Assembly (NCBI RefSeq): GCF_014384905.1
Contig: NZ_JACRSV010000001.1
Coordinates: 1 to 64,000, forward strand
Reading direction: 5' to 3'
DNA: 64,000 nucleotides
From: Fumia xinanensis
GTDB taxonomy: Bacteria; Bacillota; Clostridia; Oscillospirales; Ruminococcaceae
Shown: piece by piece, positions 7,334-16,131 of the stretch
How the letters are laid out: every line of letters begins with the position of its first letter
Position numbering within the stretch: position 1 is the first letter of the stretch
Program-made: the position numbers and the translations under genes
Notes under the pieces: model-generated
Databases searched by the model: none
What the model was told of the DNA's origin: nothing
What the model saw: only the letters and a program-made list of their open reading frames with translations

Positions 7334-8272
7334 GTGCCAATTAATATACCAGCCTCGCTTCCGGCGAACTCTCTGCTGCAGCGGGAGAATATTTTCGTAA
7401 TGGAAGAAGAGCGGGCTTCCCATCAGGATATCCGGCCGCTGAAAATCGCTATACTGAACCTGATGCCCAAAAAAATTGAGACGGAGACCCAGCTTTTGCG
7501 GCTGCTTTCCAACTCACCTCTCCAGATTGACCTGGAACTGTTGCAGACGGCCTCCCATGTATCCAAAAACACGCCGGAAAAGCATCTGTTTAAGTTTTAT
7601 AAGACCATTGACGACGTAAGGAATCAGCGGTTTGATGGGCTGATTATCACCGGTGCGCCGGTGGAACAGCTTGCTTATGAGCAAGTGGATTACTGGGAGG
7701 AGCTATGCGACATTTTTGAGTGGTCTAAAACCAATGTATACTCCACCTTCCATATCTGCTGGGGGGCGCAGGCTGGACTCTATTATCACTATGGTATACC
7801 AAAATACGATTTGGCTAAAAAAATGTTCGGTGTGTTTCCCCACCGGGTATTACAGCCTTATCATCAGCTTTTGCGGGGATTTGACGAGACCTTCTACGTT
7901 CCCCATTCCCGCCACACAGAGATTCGGTTAGAAGATGTGGAGAAGGTAAAAGAGCTGGAAGTGCTCACCTATTCGGATGAAGCGGGAGTACATATCATAG
8001 CAGACCGCTTCGGCAGGCAGTTTTTTGTGACCGGGCATTCGGAGTACGACCGTGAGACCCTTTCAGGGGAGTATTTCAGGGATTTGGAAAAGGGGCTTCC
8101 CATTGACATTCCCCGTCATTACTTTGAAGGGGATAACCCGGACAACCCGCCGGTGCTCACTTGGAGAGCTCATGCCAATCTTCTGTTTGTGAACTGGCTC
8201 AACTACTTCGTCTACCAGCAGACGCCCTATAATTTGGAGGAAATGAACCGGCATCAGGCCGAAAATCGATAA
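7334..8272 (+). CDS. metA: homoserine O-acetyltransferase, MetA type
   Basis: First committed step of methionine synthesis, acylating L-homoserine. The 312 residues show the MetA/HTS fold: ILNLMPKKIETETQ, the nucleophile Cys142 in STFHICWGAQAGLYY, His235 and Glu237 in FVTGHSEYD. Residue 111 (ITGAPVEQL) is Glu. In this family Glu111 marks acetyl-CoA users and Gly marks succinyl-CoA users, so the enzyme is predicted to make O-acetylhomoserine despite its common succinyltransferase name. GTG start at 7334 with GAAGGG about 7 bp upstream. It appears monocistronic. Confidence 0.93.
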   Translation: MPINIPASLPANSLLQRENIFVMEEERASHQDIRPLKIAILNLMPKKIETETQLLRLLSNSPLQIDLELLQTASHVSKNTPEKHLFKFYKTIDDVRNQRFDGLIITGAPVEQLAYEQVDYWEELCDIFEWSKTNVYSTFHICWGAQAGLYYHYGIPKYDLAKKMFGVFPHRVLQPYHQLLRGFDETFYVPHSRHTEIRLEDVEKVKELEVLTYSDEAGVHIIADRFGRQFFVTGHSEYDRETLSGEYFRDLEKGLPIDIPRHYFEGDNPDNPPVLTWRAHANLLFVNWLNYFVYQQTPYNLEEMNRHQAENR

Positions 8273-8287
8273 ATTTGCGGAATTTGC

Positions 8288-8315
8288 TTGATTATTCGTA
8301 GAAATAGGGTATAAT
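8288..8315 (+). promoter_or_regulatory. promoter of the DUF1858 gene
   Basis: TTGATT (8288-8293) and TATAAT (8310-8315), 16-bp spacer, 48 bp before the start codon. Confidence 0.65.
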
Positions 8316-8362
8316 GATACCATACACAAAAAGAGGGCCGACGGCCTTTGGGAGGGAAAAAG

Positions 8363-8566
8363 ATGGTTGTAACAAAAGATATGCTCATTGGCGATATATT
8401 GGATGCAGCACCGTCCACCGCTCCGTTTTTCCTGGAGATGGGGATGCACTGCTTAGGCTGCCCTTCGGCGAGAGGCGAATCCATTGCCGACGCTTGCGAA
8501 GTGCATGATGTGGACGTAAACGTGCTCATTGAGAAAATCAATAAGCATTTGTCCGGCCTGGAATAA
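8363..8566 (+). CDS. DUF1858 / hybrid-cluster-protein-associated redox disulfide domain protein
   Basis: A 67-residue single-domain protein. It has the helical DUF1858 pattern (GDILDAAPSTAPFFLEMGMHC) and the paired Cys motif MHCLGCPSARGESI, resembling the small domain found near hybrid cluster proteins and in the N-terminus of ScdA/Ric iron-sulfur repair proteins. A redox or nitrosative-stress role is inferred from the family; no hybrid cluster gene is adjacent here. ATG 8363 has GGGAGG 7 bp upstream. It has its own promoter and terminator. Confidence 0.82.
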   Translation: MVVTKDMLIGDILDAAPSTAPFFLEMGMHCLGCPSARGESIADACEVHDVDVNVLIEKINKHLSGLE

Positions 8567-8582
8567 ACTCTGATTTTACGGC

Positions 8583-8613
8583 AAAAGAACGGACAGACTG
8601 TCCGTTCTTTTTT
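8583..8613 (+). terminator. terminator after the DUF1858 gene
   Basis: AAAGAACGGACAG pairs with CTGTCCGTTCTTT, followed by TTT. Confidence 0.85.
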
Positions 8614-8708
8614 CATTATAGAACAACAAGTTTTCGGGATAATTGCCTGCAATTTATGATGACGATAGTAGGCTGGGCTCTTTATTGTACGACAAAGGGG
8701 AAAAGACG

Positions 8709-9380
8709 TTGATTGCAATTGACAAAAGGCTTAAAACCATTGCGGGATTTGTAACCCATGGCGGATTCGCCGTCGATGTGGGAACCGACCACGGGTATTT
8801 GGCGATTTACTTGGTGGAGTCAGGGCGCTCCAAAAAGGCATTGGCCACCGATGTGCGGGAAATGCCGCTGCAGTCGGCAAAACAGAATATCGCCGAACAT
8901 CTGCTGGGGGAAAAAATTAACACGATGCTCACCGACGGCCTCACAGGAGTGGAATTGGGAGGCGTTACCGATATTATTGTCGCTGGGATGGGCGGGATTC
9001 TCATTTCCGAGATACTGGAGGCGCGGCATCCATTGGGCGGCAAAAATCTGGTGCTCCAGCCGATGACTCAGGCGGGACATCTGCGCCAGTGGCTTTGTCA
9101 AAACGGTTACAATATTTTAGAGGAGGCTCCCGCCTTTGTAGGGGACAAGGCCTACTGTGTGATCCATGCCCAATATGACGGCGTTGTTCGGGATAGTGAC
9201 GAGCTGTTTTGCCTGGTTGGGAAAATTCCACAATCCAAGGGTGAAGATGTGGAAAGATATCTTGCTCACATCGAGCAAAAGCTTTTAAAAAAGGCGGCGG
9301 GGCTGAAAAAGTCTGGAAAAGAGCCGGAAGAACTGCGTCGGACCCTGGATTTGGTTGACAAACTAGGCAGGAAAAGGTAA
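8709..9380 (+). CDS. trmK: tRNA (adenine(22)-N1)-methyltransferase
   Basis: SAM-dependent methylation of A22 in the D-loop of tRNA. The 223 residues fit the family (about 225-235). Seen: SAM motif AVDVGTDHGYLAIYLV, acidic motif ATDVREMPLQSA, LTDGL, and the TrmK-type catalytic region DIIVAGMGGILISEIL, followed by LVLQPMTQAGHLRQWL. A helical C-terminal part follows. The TTG at 8709 has AAGGGG 8 bp upstream and gives the expected N-terminus; an earlier TTG at 8643 has no ribosome site. It is followed at 41 bp by the Nif3-like gene, the same order as yqfN-yqfO in Bacillus. Confidence 0.88.
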   Translation: MIAIDKRLKTIAGFVTHGGFAVDVGTDHGYLAIYLVESGRSKKALATDVREMPLQSAKQNIAEHLLGEKINTMLTDGLTGVELGGVTDIIVAGMGGILISEILEARHPLGGKNLVLQPMTQAGHLRQWLCQNGYNILEEAPAFVGDKAYCVIHAQYDGVVRDSDELFCLVGKIPQSKGEDVERYLAHIEQKLLKKAAGLKKSGKEPEELRRTLDLVDKLGRKR

Positions 9381-9421
9381 AATATATAAGATTAGAATGC
9401 TTTTGGAAGGGGTGTGGAAAT

Positions 9422-10180
9422 ATGAGCACAATTGGTGAAATCAGGGCCGCCATAGACCAGTGGGCGCCGTCGGAAACAGCGGAGAGTTACGACAATGTGG
9501 GGCTTCTCATCGGCGACGATTTTTTGGAAGTGACAAGATGCCTTGTGACCTTAGACGTCACTCAAGCCGTCTGCGACGAAGCGGCGGGGTGGGGAGCGGA
9601 GCTCGTCCTTTCCCATCATCCGGTTATTTTTGATCCTTTAAAGCGGATTTCATCGAGAAGTACGGTGTATCAGCTGATTCAGGCAGGCATTTCGGTGCTC
9701 TCTGCCCACACCAATCTGGACAAGGCGAAAAACGGCGTCAACGACACGCTGATACAGCGGCTCGGGGTGAAAAGCGCCGTCCCCGTGGGGGACACGGATG
9801 ATTGCCTTTTGATGGGTACTTTGGACAATATGATGACCGCAAACGAGTTAGCGGAAATGGTAAAAGAAAAATTGAAGATACCGGCTTTGCGTCTTTACGA
9901 CGCGGGCTTCCCCATCGAGACAGTGGCGGTGTGTTGCGGAGCGGGCGGCAGCTTTTTGATGGACGCCGTAAACGCCGGGGCAGACGCTATGATTACTGGC
10001 GACGTGAAGCACAACACCGTTGTGGATGCGGCGGATTACGGCTTGACCCTCATCGACGCAGGGCATTTTGAAACAGAGCACCTTATTGTGGAAAAGCTCA
10101 TCGAATACTTGACCCCTTTGTTCCCGGATGTGGAATTCGCCCGGGCAAAAAGCTGTAAGCCGTTATTTCAAACGGTGTAG
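9422..10180 (+). CDS. Nif3-like dinuclear metal center protein
   Basis: A DUF34/NIF3 family protein of 252 residues, the short form without the PII-like insertion of Bacillus YqfO. Seen: ESYDNVGLLIGD, VLSHHPVIFDPLKRI and SAHTNLDKAKNGVNDTL, which supply metal ligands, and a C-terminal TGDVKHNTVVDAADYG and DAGHFETEHLIVEKL with the remaining His and Glu ligands. Some members have GTP cyclohydrolase-like activity; the general role is unsettled. ATG 9422 with GGAAGGGG upstream. It probably belongs to one operon from trmK to valS. Confidence 0.9.
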   Translation: MSTIGEIRAAIDQWAPSETAESYDNVGLLIGDDFLEVTRCLVTLDVTQAVCDEAAGWGAELVLSHHPVIFDPLKRISSRSTVYQLIQAGISVLSAHTNLDKAKNGVNDTLIQRLGVKSAVPVGDTDDCLLMGTLDNMMTANELAEMVKEKLKIPALRLYDAGFPIETVAVCCGAGGSFLMDAVNAGADAMITGDVKHNTVVDAADYGLTLIDAGHFETEHLIVEKLIEYLTPLFPDVEFARAKSCKPLFQTV

Positions 10181-10193
10181 AAAGGAAAGATAA

Positions 10194-11954
10194 ATGGCAT
10201 TAGACGGTGCGTTTCTGCACACCATAAAAGCGCAAATTGAATCGGAAGCCATGGGCAGCCGCATCGACAAAATCTACCAGCCGTCGCGGGAAGAAATCGT
10301 GTTGGTACTGCGTTCCCGGGGCTGGGTTGGAAAGCTGCTTTTGTCGGCCGGTGCCGACAGCCCCCGTATTCACTTCACGCAAAGCGAAATGGAAAACCCA
10401 AAAGTCCCGCCTATGTTTTGCATGCTTCTGCGCAAGCATTTAAGCGGCGGAAAGCTCATCTCAGTACGGCAGTTGGGATTGGACCGGGTGCTGTATCTCG
10501 ATTTTGAGACGACAAACGAACTGGGCGATGTGGTGACGATCACCGTGGCGGTGGAGATCATGGGCCGCCATTCCAATGTGATTGTAGTGGGGCCGGACGG
10601 CAAAATTCTCGATGCAGTGAAGCGGATCGACCGGGATATGTCGGGAGTGCGCCCTATTTTGCCCGGTATGACGTATACCTTCCCACCTCAGCAGGAGAAA
10701 CTCAATTTGCTGACAGCTCAGCGGGATGAAATCAGGGAAAGTATTTTAAACGCCAAGGGCTTGGACATCGCCAAAAGTATCGCGGCGGCCTTCGAGGGAT
10801 TTTCCGCCGTGCTGGCGCGAGAGGCAGCTTTTTATGCCACTCACGGTCAGCAAGCGGATAAAACAAAACTCACCGACGATCAGTGGGACAGGCTTTTGTT
10901 CTATCTGGGGCGGCTGCGGGAAAACCTTTCGGAAAACCGAAATGTTTACACGGTGATTTACGACCAGAGCGGAAAACCCAAGGATTTTTCCTTTGTGGAA
11001 ATCAAACAGTACGCGGCTTTGATGCAAAGTCGGGTTTTCGAGACGCCCAGCGGATTGCTGGACAGCTTTTATTCCGAGCGGGTGCGCATCGAGCGGATGA
11101 AGCAGCGCTCCAACGATTTGCTGAAGATGCTCCTAAACACCACCGAGCGGCTGAGTCGCAAGCTGGCGGCCCAGCGGGAAGAACTCCAGCAGTGCGGCGA
11201 CAGGGAGCAGCTAAAGGTATATGGCGACCTGATTTCTGCCAACCTCTACAATATGCAAAAAGGGCAGCAGTCGGTGAGGCTTTTGAATTTTTACCACGAT
11301 AATGAAGAAATCCAAATCGAGCTGGACCCGGCGCTCACCCCTGTTCAGAATGCGCAAAAATACTATAAGGAATACCACAAGGCGGCGACGGCGGAAAAAA
11401 TGCTCACATCCCTGATCGAGCAGGGGGAGCAGGAACTGCTGTACGTGGACAGCGTATTTGACGCGGTGTCAAGGACAGTGGGAGAAAGCGAACTCCTGGA
11501 AATCCGGCAGGAGCTGTCGGAACAGGGATACATCAAAAACTACAAGAACAAAAACAAGATGCTCAAATCCCAGCCCCCGCTAAAATACCGGTCTTCTGAC
11601 GGATACCTCATCTACTGTGGCCGCAACAACAAGCAAAACGATAGGCTCACCTTGCGGGATGCCAGAAAAGACGACATCTGGATGCACACCCAGGGATTTG
11701 CCGGCTCCCACGTGATTATCGTCACCGACGGTGAGACGCTGGACGAGCTGCCCGACCGGACGGTGGAGGAGGCGGCGATGATCGCGGCCTACAACTCCAA
11801 AGCACGGGATGCGGCGCTGGTGCCGGTGGACTATACCCAGGTGCGAAACGTGAAAAAGCCAAACGGCGCAAAGCCGGGCATGGTGATTTTTGACCACTAC
11901 TTTACCCTGTATGTGACTCCAGAGGAAGAAAAGGTCAGGGCGCTGGCTCAATAA
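10194..11954 (+). CDS. rqcH: RqcH, ribosome-associated quality control protein (NFACT family)
   Basis: Binds stalled 50S subunits carrying peptidyl-tRNA and recruits tRNA-Ala to add C-terminal alanine tails that mark the peptide for degradation. The family is also annotated fibronectin-binding protein. The 586 residues show the NFACT-N domain (1-200), a coiled-coil middle (about 290-440), and the NFACT-R domain near the C-terminus (KYRSSDGYLIYCGRNNKQ, IWMHTQGFAGSHVII). The Asp97-Arg98 pair needed for tRNA recognition in the Bacillus protein is at exactly the same positions (LGLDRVLYL), so the protein should be active in tailing. ATG 10194 follows AAAGGAAAG. Confidence 0.95.
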   Translation: MALDGAFLHTIKAQIESEAMGSRIDKIYQPSREEIVLVLRSRGWVGKLLLSAGADSPRIHFTQSEMENPKVPPMFCMLLRKHLSGGKLISVRQLGLDRVLYLDFETTNELGDVVTITVAVEIMGRHSNVIVVGPDGKILDAVKRIDRDMSGVRPILPGMTYTFPPQQEKLNLLTAQRDEIRESILNAKGLDIAKSIAAAFEGFSAVLAREAAFYATHGQQADKTKLTDDQWDRLLFYLGRLRENLSENRNVYTVIYDQSGKPKDFSFVEIKQYAALMQSRVFETPSGLLDSFYSERVRIERMKQRSNDLLKMLLNTTERLSRKLAAQREELQQCGDREQLKVYGDLISANLYNMQKGQQSVRLLNFYHDNEEIQIELDPALTPVQNAQKYYKEYHKAATAEKMLTSLIEQGEQELLYVDSVFDAVSRTVGESELLEIRQELSEQGYIKNYKNKNKMLKSQPPLKYRSSDGYLIYCGRNNKQNDRLTLRDARKDDIWMHTQGFAGSHVIIVTDGETLDELPDRTVEEAAMIAAYNSKARDAALVPVDYTQVRNVKKPNGAKPGMVIFDHYFTLYVTPEEEKVRALAQ

Positions 11955-11986
11955 AAGATTAACAATGATAAAGGACTGTGATAGAG

Positions 11987-14608
11987 ATGGCAAAAGAACT
12001 GGAGAAGATGTACAATCCCCGGGAATTCGAGGATCGCATCTATAAATTCTGGATGGATGGCGGGTATTTTACCCCCACCATCGACCCCGACAAAAAGCCC
12101 TATACAATCGTAATCCCGCCCCCAAACATTACGGGGCAGCTCCACATGGGACATGCGGTGGACGAGACGTTACAGGACATCCTCATCCGTTGGAGACGGA
12201 TGCAGGGCTACGCCACCCTCTGGCTCCCTGGCACCGACCACGCTGCTATCGCCACCGAGGCGAAGATCGTGGCGGCCATGAAAGAAGAGGGACTCTCAAA
12301 AGATGATGTGGGCTACGACGGATTTATGGAGCGGGCCTGGAAGTGGAAAGAAGTATACGGCGGCCGCATTGTCGAGCAGCTCAAAAAGCTGGGCGCGTCC
12401 TGCGACTGGTCGAGAGAGAGCTTTACCATGGACGAGCGTTGCTCCGCGGCGGTCAAGGAGGTTTTTGTAAACCTCTACAACAAAGGGCTCATTTATCGGG
12501 GCGAGCGCATTATCAACTGGTGCCCTACCTGTAAAACCTCCATCTCCGACGCCGAAGTGGAATACGAGGAACAGCAGGGCCATTTCTGGCATCTGCGGTA
12601 TCCCTTTAAAGACGGAAGCGGCTACCTGGAACTGGCCACCACTCGTCCGGAAACCATGCTGGGCGATACGGCAGTTGCAGTTAATCCCGAGGACGAACGC
12701 TACAAAGATTTGGTAGGTAAAACCCTGATTCTGCCGCTGGTGAACCGGGAGATCCCCGTTGTGGCCGACAGTTACGTGGATATGGAATTCGGAACCGGTG
12801 TCGTGAAAATCACTCCTGCCCACGACCCCAACGACTTTGAAGTGGGTCTCAGGCACAATCTGCCGGTTATCAGCATTCTGACCGACGACGCCCACATTGT
12901 GGACGGCTATGGCAAGTACAGCGGCATGGAGCGCTACGAGGCTCGCAAGGCTATCGTCAAGGATTTGGAGGAGCAGGGATTTTTGGTCCGGGTGGAGGAT
13001 CACGCCCACAATGTTGGCACCTGCTACCGCTGCGGCACCACAGTAGAGCCCAAGGTTTCCAAACAGTGGTTTGTCAAAATGGAGCCGCTGGCGAAACCTG
13101 CTATTGAAGCGGTTCGCTCCGGCGAAGTCAAGTTTGTCCCCGAGCGTTTCGATAAAACCTACTTCCACTGGATGGAGAACATCAAGGACTGGTGCATCTC
13201 CCGCCAGCTCTGGTGGGGACACCGAATTCCCGCCTACTACTGCGCCGACTGCGGCGAGATGATCGTCTCGAAGGAAGCGCCTCATACCTGCCCCAAATGC
13301 GGCAGCCAGAATCTCAAACAGGACGATGACACTCTGGACACCTGGTTTAGTTCAGCGCTCTGGCCTTTCTCCACTTTGGGATGGCTGGAAAACGCCGACG
13401 ACTACAAGTATTTCTATCCCACCAGCACGTTGGTCACCGGTTATGATATCATTTTCTTCTGGGTTGCCCGAATGATTTTCTCCGGCATCGAGCACACTGG
13501 TAAAGTGCCTTTCAACACGGTGTTTATCCACGGCCTCGTTCGGGACAGCCAGGGACGGAAGATGAGTAAATCTTTGGGAAATGGCATCGACCCCTTGCAG
13601 GTCATCGATGAGTACGGCGCCGACGCACTGCGATTCATGCTGGCAAGCGGCATCAGCCCCGGCAACGACACCCGTTACATCGACGAGAAGGTAAAGGCTG
13701 CCCGGAACTTCGCCAACAAGCTCTGGAACGCCACCCGGTTTATTCTGATGAACTTGAGTGATGCAGTGACAAAACCGGAACTTCCCGCCGAGCTTTTAAT
13801 GGAGGACCGCTGGGTGCTGTCCCAGTACAACCGCCTGGTGAAAGAAGTGGGCGAAAACCTGGAGAAATTTGAGCTGGGCGTGGCCGCGCAGAAAATTTAC
13901 GACTTTTTGTGGGATGTGCTCTGCGACTGGTATATCGAGATTTCCAAAGCAAGATTGCAGGCAGGCGGAGAGGCTTCTCTTAATGCCCAGAAGGTGCTGG
14001 TGTACGTGCTGGCAAATACTCTGAAGCTGCTGCATCCCTTCATGCCATTTATCACCGAAGAAATCTGGCAGAGTATCTCCAATGACTGCGAGACCATTAT
14101 GATGGCGAAGTTCCCGGAATACAAGCCGGAATTGGATTTTGCTGAAGACGAGCGGGAATTTACCCGCATCATGGACGCCATCAAGGCCATCCGCAATGTT
14201 CGCGCCGAGAAAAACGTCCCGCCGTCTAGAAAAGCAAACATCTATATCGAGACGGAGTATGAAGACACTTTCCGCAAAGGCGCTTCTTTCTTCGAGCGGC
14301 TGGCGTCGGCTTCCGCTGTCAATGTGGGAACTGATTTTGCGGTGGAAAACGCCGCTTTGGCCGTCACCGACAGCTGTAAGGTGTTCATTCCCATGGGCGA
14401 GCTGATCGACAAGGACAAGGAACTCGCCCGCCTAGGCAAAGAGAAAGAAGCCTGCGAAAAAGACATCGCGATTATTTCCAGTAAGCTGAACAACGCTTCC
14501 TTTGTGGAGCGGGCGCCAGAAAAGGTCGTCAATGCTGAGCGGGAAAAACTTGCTAGGGCCCAGGAGCGGATGAACAAAATCCTTGAAAGTATCGAGGCGC
14601 TGGGTTAA
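11987..14608 (+). CDS. valS: valyl-tRNA synthetase
   Basis: Class Ia synthetase charging tRNA-Val. The 873 residues show the HIGH motif as HMGH in PPPNITGQLHMGHA, an editing CP1 domain (about 195-340), paired CxxC zinc-type motifs (CYRCG, YCADCG, CPKCG), the KMSKS loop GRKMSKSLGNGIDP, an anticodon-binding helical domain, and a C-terminal coiled-coil arm (LIDKDKELARLGKEKEACEKD onward). ATG 11987 has AAGGA 11 bp upstream. It lies 32 bp after rqcH with no T-box between, so it depends on the upstream promoter. Confidence 0.97.
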   Translation: MAKELEKMYNPREFEDRIYKFWMDGGYFTPTIDPDKKPYTIVIPPPNITGQLHMGHAVDETLQDILIRWRRMQGYATLWLPGTDHAAIATEAKIVAAMKEEGLSKDDVGYDGFMERAWKWKEVYGGRIVEQLKKLGASCDWSRESFTMDERCSAAVKEVFVNLYNKGLIYRGERIINWCPTCKTSISDAEVEYEEQQGHFWHLRYPFKDGSGYLELATTRPETMLGDTAVAVNPEDERYKDLVGKTLILPLVNREIPVVADSYVDMEFGTGVVKITPAHDPNDFEVGLRHNLPVISILTDDAHIVDGYGKYSGMERYEARKAIVKDLEEQGFLVRVEDHAHNVGTCYRCGTTVEPKVSKQWFVKMEPLAKPAIEAVRSGEVKFVPERFDKTYFHWMENIKDWCISRQLWWGHRIPAYYCADCGEMIVSKEAPHTCPKCGSQNLKQDDDTLDTWFSSALWPFSTLGWLENADDYKYFYPTSTLVTGYDIIFFWVARMIFSGIEHTGKVPFNTVFIHGLVRDSQGRKMSKSLGNGIDPLQVIDEYGADALRFMLASGISPGNDTRYIDEKVKAARNFANKLWNATRFILMNLSDAVTKPELPAELLMEDRWVLSQYNRLVKEVGENLEKFELGVAAQKIYDFLWDVLCDWYIEISKARLQAGGEASLNAQKVLVYVLANTLKLLHPFMPFITEEIWQSISNDCETIMMAKFPEYKPELDFAEDEREFTRIMDAIKAIRNVRAEKNVPPSRKANIYIETEYEDTFRKGASFFERLASASAVNVGTDFAVENAALAVTDSCKVFIPMGELIDKDKELARLGKEKEACEKDIAIISSKLNNASFVERAPEKVVNAEREKLARAQERMNKILESIEALG

Positions 14609-14621
14609 TCAACAAAGAATA

Positions 14622-14647
14622 AAAGGGCGGGATTTCCCGCCCTTTTT
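14622..14647 (+). terminator. terminator after valS
   Basis: AAAGGGCGGG pairs with CCCGCCCTTT with a four-base loop, then TT. The folC ribosome site begins about 3 bp later, so folC is reached only by read-through or by a promoter hidden inside valS. Confidence 0.85.
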
Positions 14648-14662
14648 CAGGTGGTGAAAATA

Positions 14663-15904
14663 GTGGAGTATCAAGAAGCACTTGCATTTATTCACAATAG
14701 GCCCAGACTGCCGTCTAAGGGAAGCCCTGAACGGATGAGAGTTTTACTGGACAGGGTGGGGCACCCGGAACAGAAGCTTTCTTTTGTCCACATCACTGGC
14801 ACCAATGGCAAAGGCTCCGCTGCTGCCATGATTTCCAGCATCCTCATAGAAAGCGGTAAAAAGGCGGGGATGTTTACATCGCCTTATGTCTGCGACTACC
14901 GGGAGCGGTTTCAGATCAATGGAACGCTAATTTCTAAAAACAAATTGACGAATTTAATAAAAAAAATACAAATTGTAATTGACGAAATGGAGAAAAAACG
15001 CCATTTTGTCACCGAATTCGAGCTGGGAACGGTTTTGGCTTTTCAATATTTTTTGGAACAGCAATGCGATGTTGTTGTGATGGAGGTGGGAATTGGAGGC
15101 GAACACGACGCCACCAACGTGATTCCTCCACCTCTTGTTTCTGTGATGATGCCGGTGGGTATTGACCATGCGGGGATACTGGGGAATTCTCTGAAATCCA
15201 TCGCCCGGGAAAAAGCGGGAATTATCAAAGGCAATCCGGTAGTGAGTTATCCGCTGCAAGCACCGGAGGCGCTTGAGGTCATTATGGCGCGATGCGCCCA
15301 AACCGGAAGCCGGCTTGTGATGCCTGCCGCTGCTTCGATTAAGATTTACCGTTCCGATTTACGAGGGACGGCCTTCCGTTACGGAGATCAGGAATATTTT
15401 GTCCCTCTGATTGGGGAACATCAGGCCTATAACGGGGCGGTGGCAGTGGAGACGGCGAAAATTCTGGGAGTTGCTTTGGATACGGTAAAAAGAGGCCTGT
15501 CAAAGGCACAGCTGCCCGCCCGGATAGAGATTCTCCGCCAAGATCCACTGATCATATTGGATGGTGCCCACAACCTGGATGCTGTAAAGGCTCTTTGCGA
15601 AAATGTTAAAAAGTGGAACATCCCTCATCTTGCCGCGGTGGTGGGTATGATGAAGGATAAAGATGTGGAAGAGGTGCTTTTCTTGCTTTCCGACGTTGCT
15701 GAAAAAATCCGGACAGTTTCCATCGATTATCCCCGGGCGGCTACAGCTGAACAACTGGCGGAAGAGGCGCGTACGTATTGTGATGATGTCCAAGCGCTGG
15801 GAACCGTCCAGCAGGCAGTTCGATGGGTTTTAGAGCAGCAAACGCCTGTGTTCATATGCGGCTCTTTTTACTTGGCAGGGGAAATGAGACACTTCCTGTT
15901 CTAG
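14663..15904 (+). CDS. folC: folylpolyglutamate synthase / dihydrofolate synthase
   Basis: Mur-ligase-family enzyme adding glutamate to folates (and often making dihydrofolate). The 413 residues show the P-loop FVHITGTNGKGSAAAMI, FTSPYVCDYRERFQING, the Mg/folate segment EVGIGGEHDATNV, GIDHAGILGNSLKSIAREKAGII, and LDGAHNLDAVKAL. The GTG at 14663 is preferred because AGGTGG lies 8 bp upstream; a GTG at 14651 is part of that site. No other folate gene is adjacent. Which activity dominates cannot be told from sequence. Confidence 0.92.
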   Translation: MEYQEALAFIHNRPRLPSKGSPERMRVLLDRVGHPEQKLSFVHITGTNGKGSAAAMISSILIESGKKAGMFTSPYVCDYRERFQINGTLISKNKLTNLIKKIQIVIDEMEKKRHFVTEFELGTVLAFQYFLEQQCDVVVMEVGIGGEHDATNVIPPPLVSVMMPVGIDHAGILGNSLKSIAREKAGIIKGNPVVSYPLQAPEALEVIMARCAQTGSRLVMPAAASIKIYRSDLRGTAFRYGDQEYFVPLIGEHQAYNGAVAVETAKILGVALDTVKRGLSKAQLPARIEILRQDPLIILDGAHNLDAVKALCENVKKWNIPHLAAVVGMMKDKDVEEVLFLLSDVAEKIRTVSIDYPRAATAEQLAEEARTYCDDVQALGTVQQAVRWVLEQQTPVFICGSFYLAGEMRHFLF

Positions 15905-15973
15905 AAAGCGCCCCAAGGTTAAACGACTGCCCCACAGAGAATTCTATATTTCTGCCTAATGTTTTCCCTTCTC

Positions 15974-16003
15974 TTGACATCTGTTTTCGATTCATGGTAA
16001 AAT
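15974..16003 (+). promoter_or_regulatory. promoter of the fluoride riboswitch-antiporter transcript
   Basis: Perfect TTGACA (15974-15979) and TAAAAT (15998-16003) with an 18-bp spacer. Transcription would start near 16010, at the first base pairs of the aptamer. Confidence 0.8.
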
Positions 16004-16012
16004 ATTTCATAT

Positions 16013-16103
16013 GGGAATGAAGTTCTCCCTAGGATTAATCCTAAACCGCTTTTTGAGCTGATGACTTCTGTGATTTTTTAATCGCAGACGCGTCAGCTTT
16101 TTT
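16013..16103 (+). ncRNA. fluoride riboswitch (crcB motif) with terminator platform
   Basis: The aptamer core follows the crcB motif step by step: first stem GGGA/TCCC (16013-16016 and 16026-16029) enclosing the loop ATGAAGTTC; conserved AAACCGC (16043-16049); second stem GCT/AGC; then GCTGATGACTTCTG. The loop GAAGT (16019-16023) is complementary to ACTTC (16063-16067), the pseudoknot that forms the fluoride site. An extra AGGAT/ATCCT hairpin (16031-16042) separates the two parts. The expression platform is a terminator: AGCTGA...CTGTGATT pairs with AATCGCAG...TCAGCT, followed by TTTTTT ending near 16103. It reuses the pseudoknot strand, so fluoride should favour read-through into the antiporter. 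Confidence 0.88.
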
Positions 16104-16131
16104 ATGTGCTGCGAAAAAAGGAGAGGGTTTT

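Noticed and set aside
11955..11986. T-box before valS
   Set aside because: Only 32 bp separate rqcH and valS, too short for a T-box.
12296..13285. 329-codon open frame opposite valS
   Set aside because: Shadow of the ValS frame with no start signal or domain-like pattern.
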